Source of the DNA: Planctomycetaceae bacterium
GTDB lineage: Bacteria; Planctomycetota; Planctomycetia; Pirellulales; Pirellulaceae
Direction of reading: 5' to 3'
Length of the DNA stretch: 6,275 nucleotides
NCBI GenBank assembly: GCA_002702965.1
Contig: PADE01000027.1
Location: 20,905 to 27,179, forward strand
Both the position numbers and the translations under genes were made by a program. Shown piece after piece: positions 4,106-6,275 of this stretch (position 1 is its first letter; every line of letters starts with the position of its first letter). A model generated the notes under the pieces. That model had not been told where the DNA came from. It saw nothing but the letters and a program-made list of their open reading frames with translations, and searched no databases.

Positions 4106-6275
4106 ATGGCGAATAAGCCCTTCGATTGCTTTGACCTTGATCGAGTCGTCAACCGGATCGCTGCAACGCTATCGGTCGCCATTGGCCAGGTCCGTGCGAC
4201 CGTCGAGCTATTGGACGCCGGCAACACCATTCCATTCATCGCGCGGTATCGAAAAGAAGTCACCCAGGGGCTAGATGAAATCGCGCTTCGGGCGATCGAG
4301 GATGCGCTCGGCAAAGCTCGTGAGTTAGCCCAGCGAAAAACAACGATTCTGAAGACGATCGATGAGCGGGGATTGTTGACCGAAGCATTGCATGGACAAA
4401 TTGAAACGTGCAATGACAAGCACACCCTGGAAAACTTGTATTTGCCTTTCAAGCCGAAACGACGCACGCGGGCTTCGATCGGCCGCGAACGTGGCTTGCA
4501 ACCGTTGGCGGATATCCTGTTGCGGCAGGAAAAGTTGGATCGACCAAGAAACGCCGTGTTGCGTCCATTCGTGGATCCAAAAAACGACGTGCCCGATGAA
4601 GCCGCCGCATTGCAAGGCGCGTGCGACATTGTCGCGGAGCATTGGTCGGCCGACGCACAGACACGCGGCTGGCTTGCCAAACAGGCAGTCGGTTACGGCC
4701 AGATCGTCTCACAAGTCAAACGTGGCAAGAAGGACGCGGCGAGTAAGTTTGAGATGTACTTCGATCACCGTGAGTCCATCAAACGCGTACCCTCGCATCG
4801 TTTGCTGGCGATGAAACGTGGTGAAGCCGAAGGCGTGTTGCGTATCGGCCTTAAGCTGGACGACGAGTTCGTATTGCGAAAGCTCAAACCACAATGGGCC
4901 CACAATCGACAATTTGAATTCCACCGTGAATTGATCGCCACCGCTGTGGATTGCTACGAGCGGTTGTTGCTGCCTGCGATCGAATCGTCCATGCTACAGG
5001 ATCTGAAAGAAAAGGCCGACGAAGAGGCGATTGCCGTATTTGCGAAAAACATGCGTGAATTGCTGCTTGCTCCGCCCGCAGGGCCGAAGGTAACGATTGG
5101 AATTGATCCGGGTTTTCGGACTGGCTGTAAAGTCGCCGTCGTCGATGGGACGGGAATGTTTGTGGACAGTACGACGATCTATCCGACACCTCCACGAAAC
5201 GACACCGAAGGCGCGGGAGAGACTCTCCGAGAATTGATTGCCAGGTTCGATGCCAGGTTGATTGCCATCGGAAACGGAACCGCGTCGCGTGAGACGGATG
5301 CGTTTGTGACGGCAGTGATTCGGTCCGATGATTTGGATGTGACAAAGGTTACCGTGAGTGAATCCGGGGCGTCGATTTACTCAGCGAGTGCACTCGCTGT
5401 GCACGAGTATCCAGACCTAGATGTCACGGTGCGCGGCGCGATCAGTATCGCTCATCGACTTCAGGATCCGCTGGCTGAGTTGGTCAAGATCGATCCTAAG
5501 TCTATCGGTGTCGGTCAGTATCAACACGATGTGAATCAGACGCGGTTAAAAAACTCCCTGGGGCGCGAAGTTGAATCGTGTGTGAATTCAGTCGGTGTTG
5601 ACGTGAACATGGCAAGTGCGTCGTTGCTGTCGCATGTGGCAGGAATCGGCCCCAAGTTGGCCGAGCGAATCGTGGAATACCGCGACGCAAACGGTCGGTT
5701 TGAGACGCGGCAGCAACTCTGTAAGATTGCGAAACTAGGTCAAAAGGCTTTCCAACAAGCGGCTGGATTCTTGCGAATTCGTGACGGCAGCCAACCGTTA
5801 GACAATTCCTCGGTACATCCCGAGAGTTACTACGTCGTCAAGCAAATGGCGGCGCGTATGGAGATCGAAACCAAGGGGCTCGTTGGCAGTCCAGCACTTG
5901 TTGCAAAGCTGAACCCTGAGGACTTTGTCGACGGCCAGGTCGGTCTGCCAACGGTCCAGGATATTCTGGCGGAACTCGCCAAACCGGGCCGAGACCCGCG
6001 TAGCGAGTTCCGAGTGGCCAAGTTCACCGATGGCGTGAACGAATTGACGGATTTGAAGGAAGGGATGGTGTTGGAAGGTGTTATTACCAACGTGACGAAA
6101 TTCGGAGCATTCGTCGACATCGGTGTTCATCAGGATGGATTAATTCACATCTCACAACTTGCCGACCAGTACGTACAAGACCCAAGTGACGTGGTTTCCG
6201 TTGGTGATGTGGTTCGCGTCAAGGTACTCGAAGTTGATCTGCAGAGGCGGCGCATCGCCGTTTCTCGAAAAATGG
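4106..6275 (+). CDS. tex: Tex family RNA-binding transcription accessory protein, partial (3' end outside window)
   Basis: The frame is open for 723 codons with no stop and leaves the window. Tex is a cytoplasmic nucleic-acid-binding protein, related to eukaryotic Spt6, implicated in transcription and RNA metabolism. All its domains are visible in order. The N-terminal helical region carries TIPFIARYRKEVTQGLDE (41-58). PSHRLLAMKRGEAEGVL lies near 230-247. The YqgF/RNase H-like domain begins at IGIDPGFRTG (Asp334) with IGNGTASRETD (388-398). The stretch ISIAHRLQDPLAELVKIDP is followed by SIGVGQYQHDV (466-476). Helix-hairpin-helix motifs follow (VAGIGPKLAERIV, 511-523; LCKIAKLGQKAFQQAAGFL). Then comes VHPESYYVV, and finally an S1 RNA-binding domain from about residue 650 (GVITNVTKFGAFVDIGVHQDGLIHIS). 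Tex of E. coli is 773 residues, so only the C-terminal tail should be missing. The ATG has GGAG upstream and lies 47 bases after the helicase-remnant stop, suggesting a former operon or shared transcript. No frameshift or missing conserved motif was seen. Confidence 0.96.
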   Translation, partial: MANKPFDCFDLDRVVNRIAATLSVAIGQVRATVELLDAGNTIPFIARYRKEVTQGLDEIALRAIEDALGKARELAQRKTTILKTIDERGLLTEALHGQIETCNDKHTLENLYLPFKPKRRTRASIGRERGLQPLADILLRQEKLDRPRNAVLRPFVDPKNDVPDEAAALQGACDIVAEHWSADAQTRGWLAKQAVGYGQIVSQVKRGKKDAASKFEMYFDHRESIKRVPSHRLLAMKRGEAEGVLRIGLKLDDEFVLRKLKPQWAHNRQFEFHRELIATAVDCYERLLLPAIESSMLQDLKEKADEEAIAVFAKNMRELLLAPPAGPKVTIGIDPGFRTGCKVAVVDGTGMFVDSTTIYPTPPRNDTEGAGETLRELIARFDARLIAIGNGTASRETDAFVTAVIRSDDLDVTKVTVSESGASIYSASALAVHEYPDLDVTVRGAISIAHRLQDPLAELVKIDPKSIGVGQYQHDVNQTRLKNSLGREVESCVNSVGVDVNMASASLLSHVAGIGPKLAERIVEYRDANGRFETRQQLCKIAKLGQKAFQQAAGFLRIRDGSQPLDNSSVHPESYYVVKQMAARMEIETKGLVGSPALVAKLNPEDFVDGQVGLPTVQDILAELAKPGRDPRSEFRVAKFTDGVNELTDLKEGMVLEGVITNVTKFGAFVDIGVHQDGLIHISQLADQYVQDPSDVVSVGDVVRVKVLEVDLQRRRIAVSRKM

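Noticed and set aside
4015..4680. 221-codon minus-strand ORF
   Set aside because: Antisense to tex, serine/arginine-rich composition typical of shadow frames, while the plus frame encodes unmistakable Tex motifs.

Overview
The window reads as an ordinary stretch of bacterial chromosome of moderately high G+C. The mix of genes (a phytanoyl-CoA dioxygenase-like enzyme next to a ~610-residue sodium:solute symporter, a Tex protein, and wide gene-poor spacers with few Shine-Dalgarno sites) suggests a planctomycete of the Rhodopirellula/Pirellula type. That is an impression from gene style, not a proven assignment.

Layout from left to right. (1) At the left edge, on the minus strand, is the first ~56 codons of a probable secreted protein that runs out of the window. 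(2) A 289-base divergent spacer with one strong hairpin follows. (3) A two-gene plus-strand unit comes next: an Fe(II)/2-oxoglutarate-dependent oxygenase of the PhyH family (460-1200) and a multi-pass Na+:solute symporter of the SSS/SLC5 family (1307-3139, or from GTG 1268). A perfect 17-base palindrome lies in the gap between them. (4) A ~400-base non-coding stretch (3140-3553) holds several inverted repeats, including a nested fold at 3425-3509. (5) At 3554-4058 is a broken gene: the C-terminal DbpA-type RNA-binding domain and tail of a DEAD-box RNA helicase (DeaD/CsdA type). Its reading frame is disrupted by one extra base in a CCCC run, and its whole ATPase core is missing. (6) From 4106 to the right edge is tex, 723 codons with an open right end, intact as far as visible.

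How the genes may work together: the oxygenase and symporter plausibly form an uptake-plus-oxidation pair for a small organic substrate, whose identity the sequence does not give. The helicase remnant and tex both concern RNA. Their adjacency suggests an ancestral helicase-tex neighbourhood whose helicase was destroyed, perhaps when the segment to its left was joined here. The most notable observation is this undetected helicase remnant. I see no CRISPR array, tRNA, rRNA, integrase, complete insertion sequence or defence system, and no convincing previously undescribed multi-gene system.
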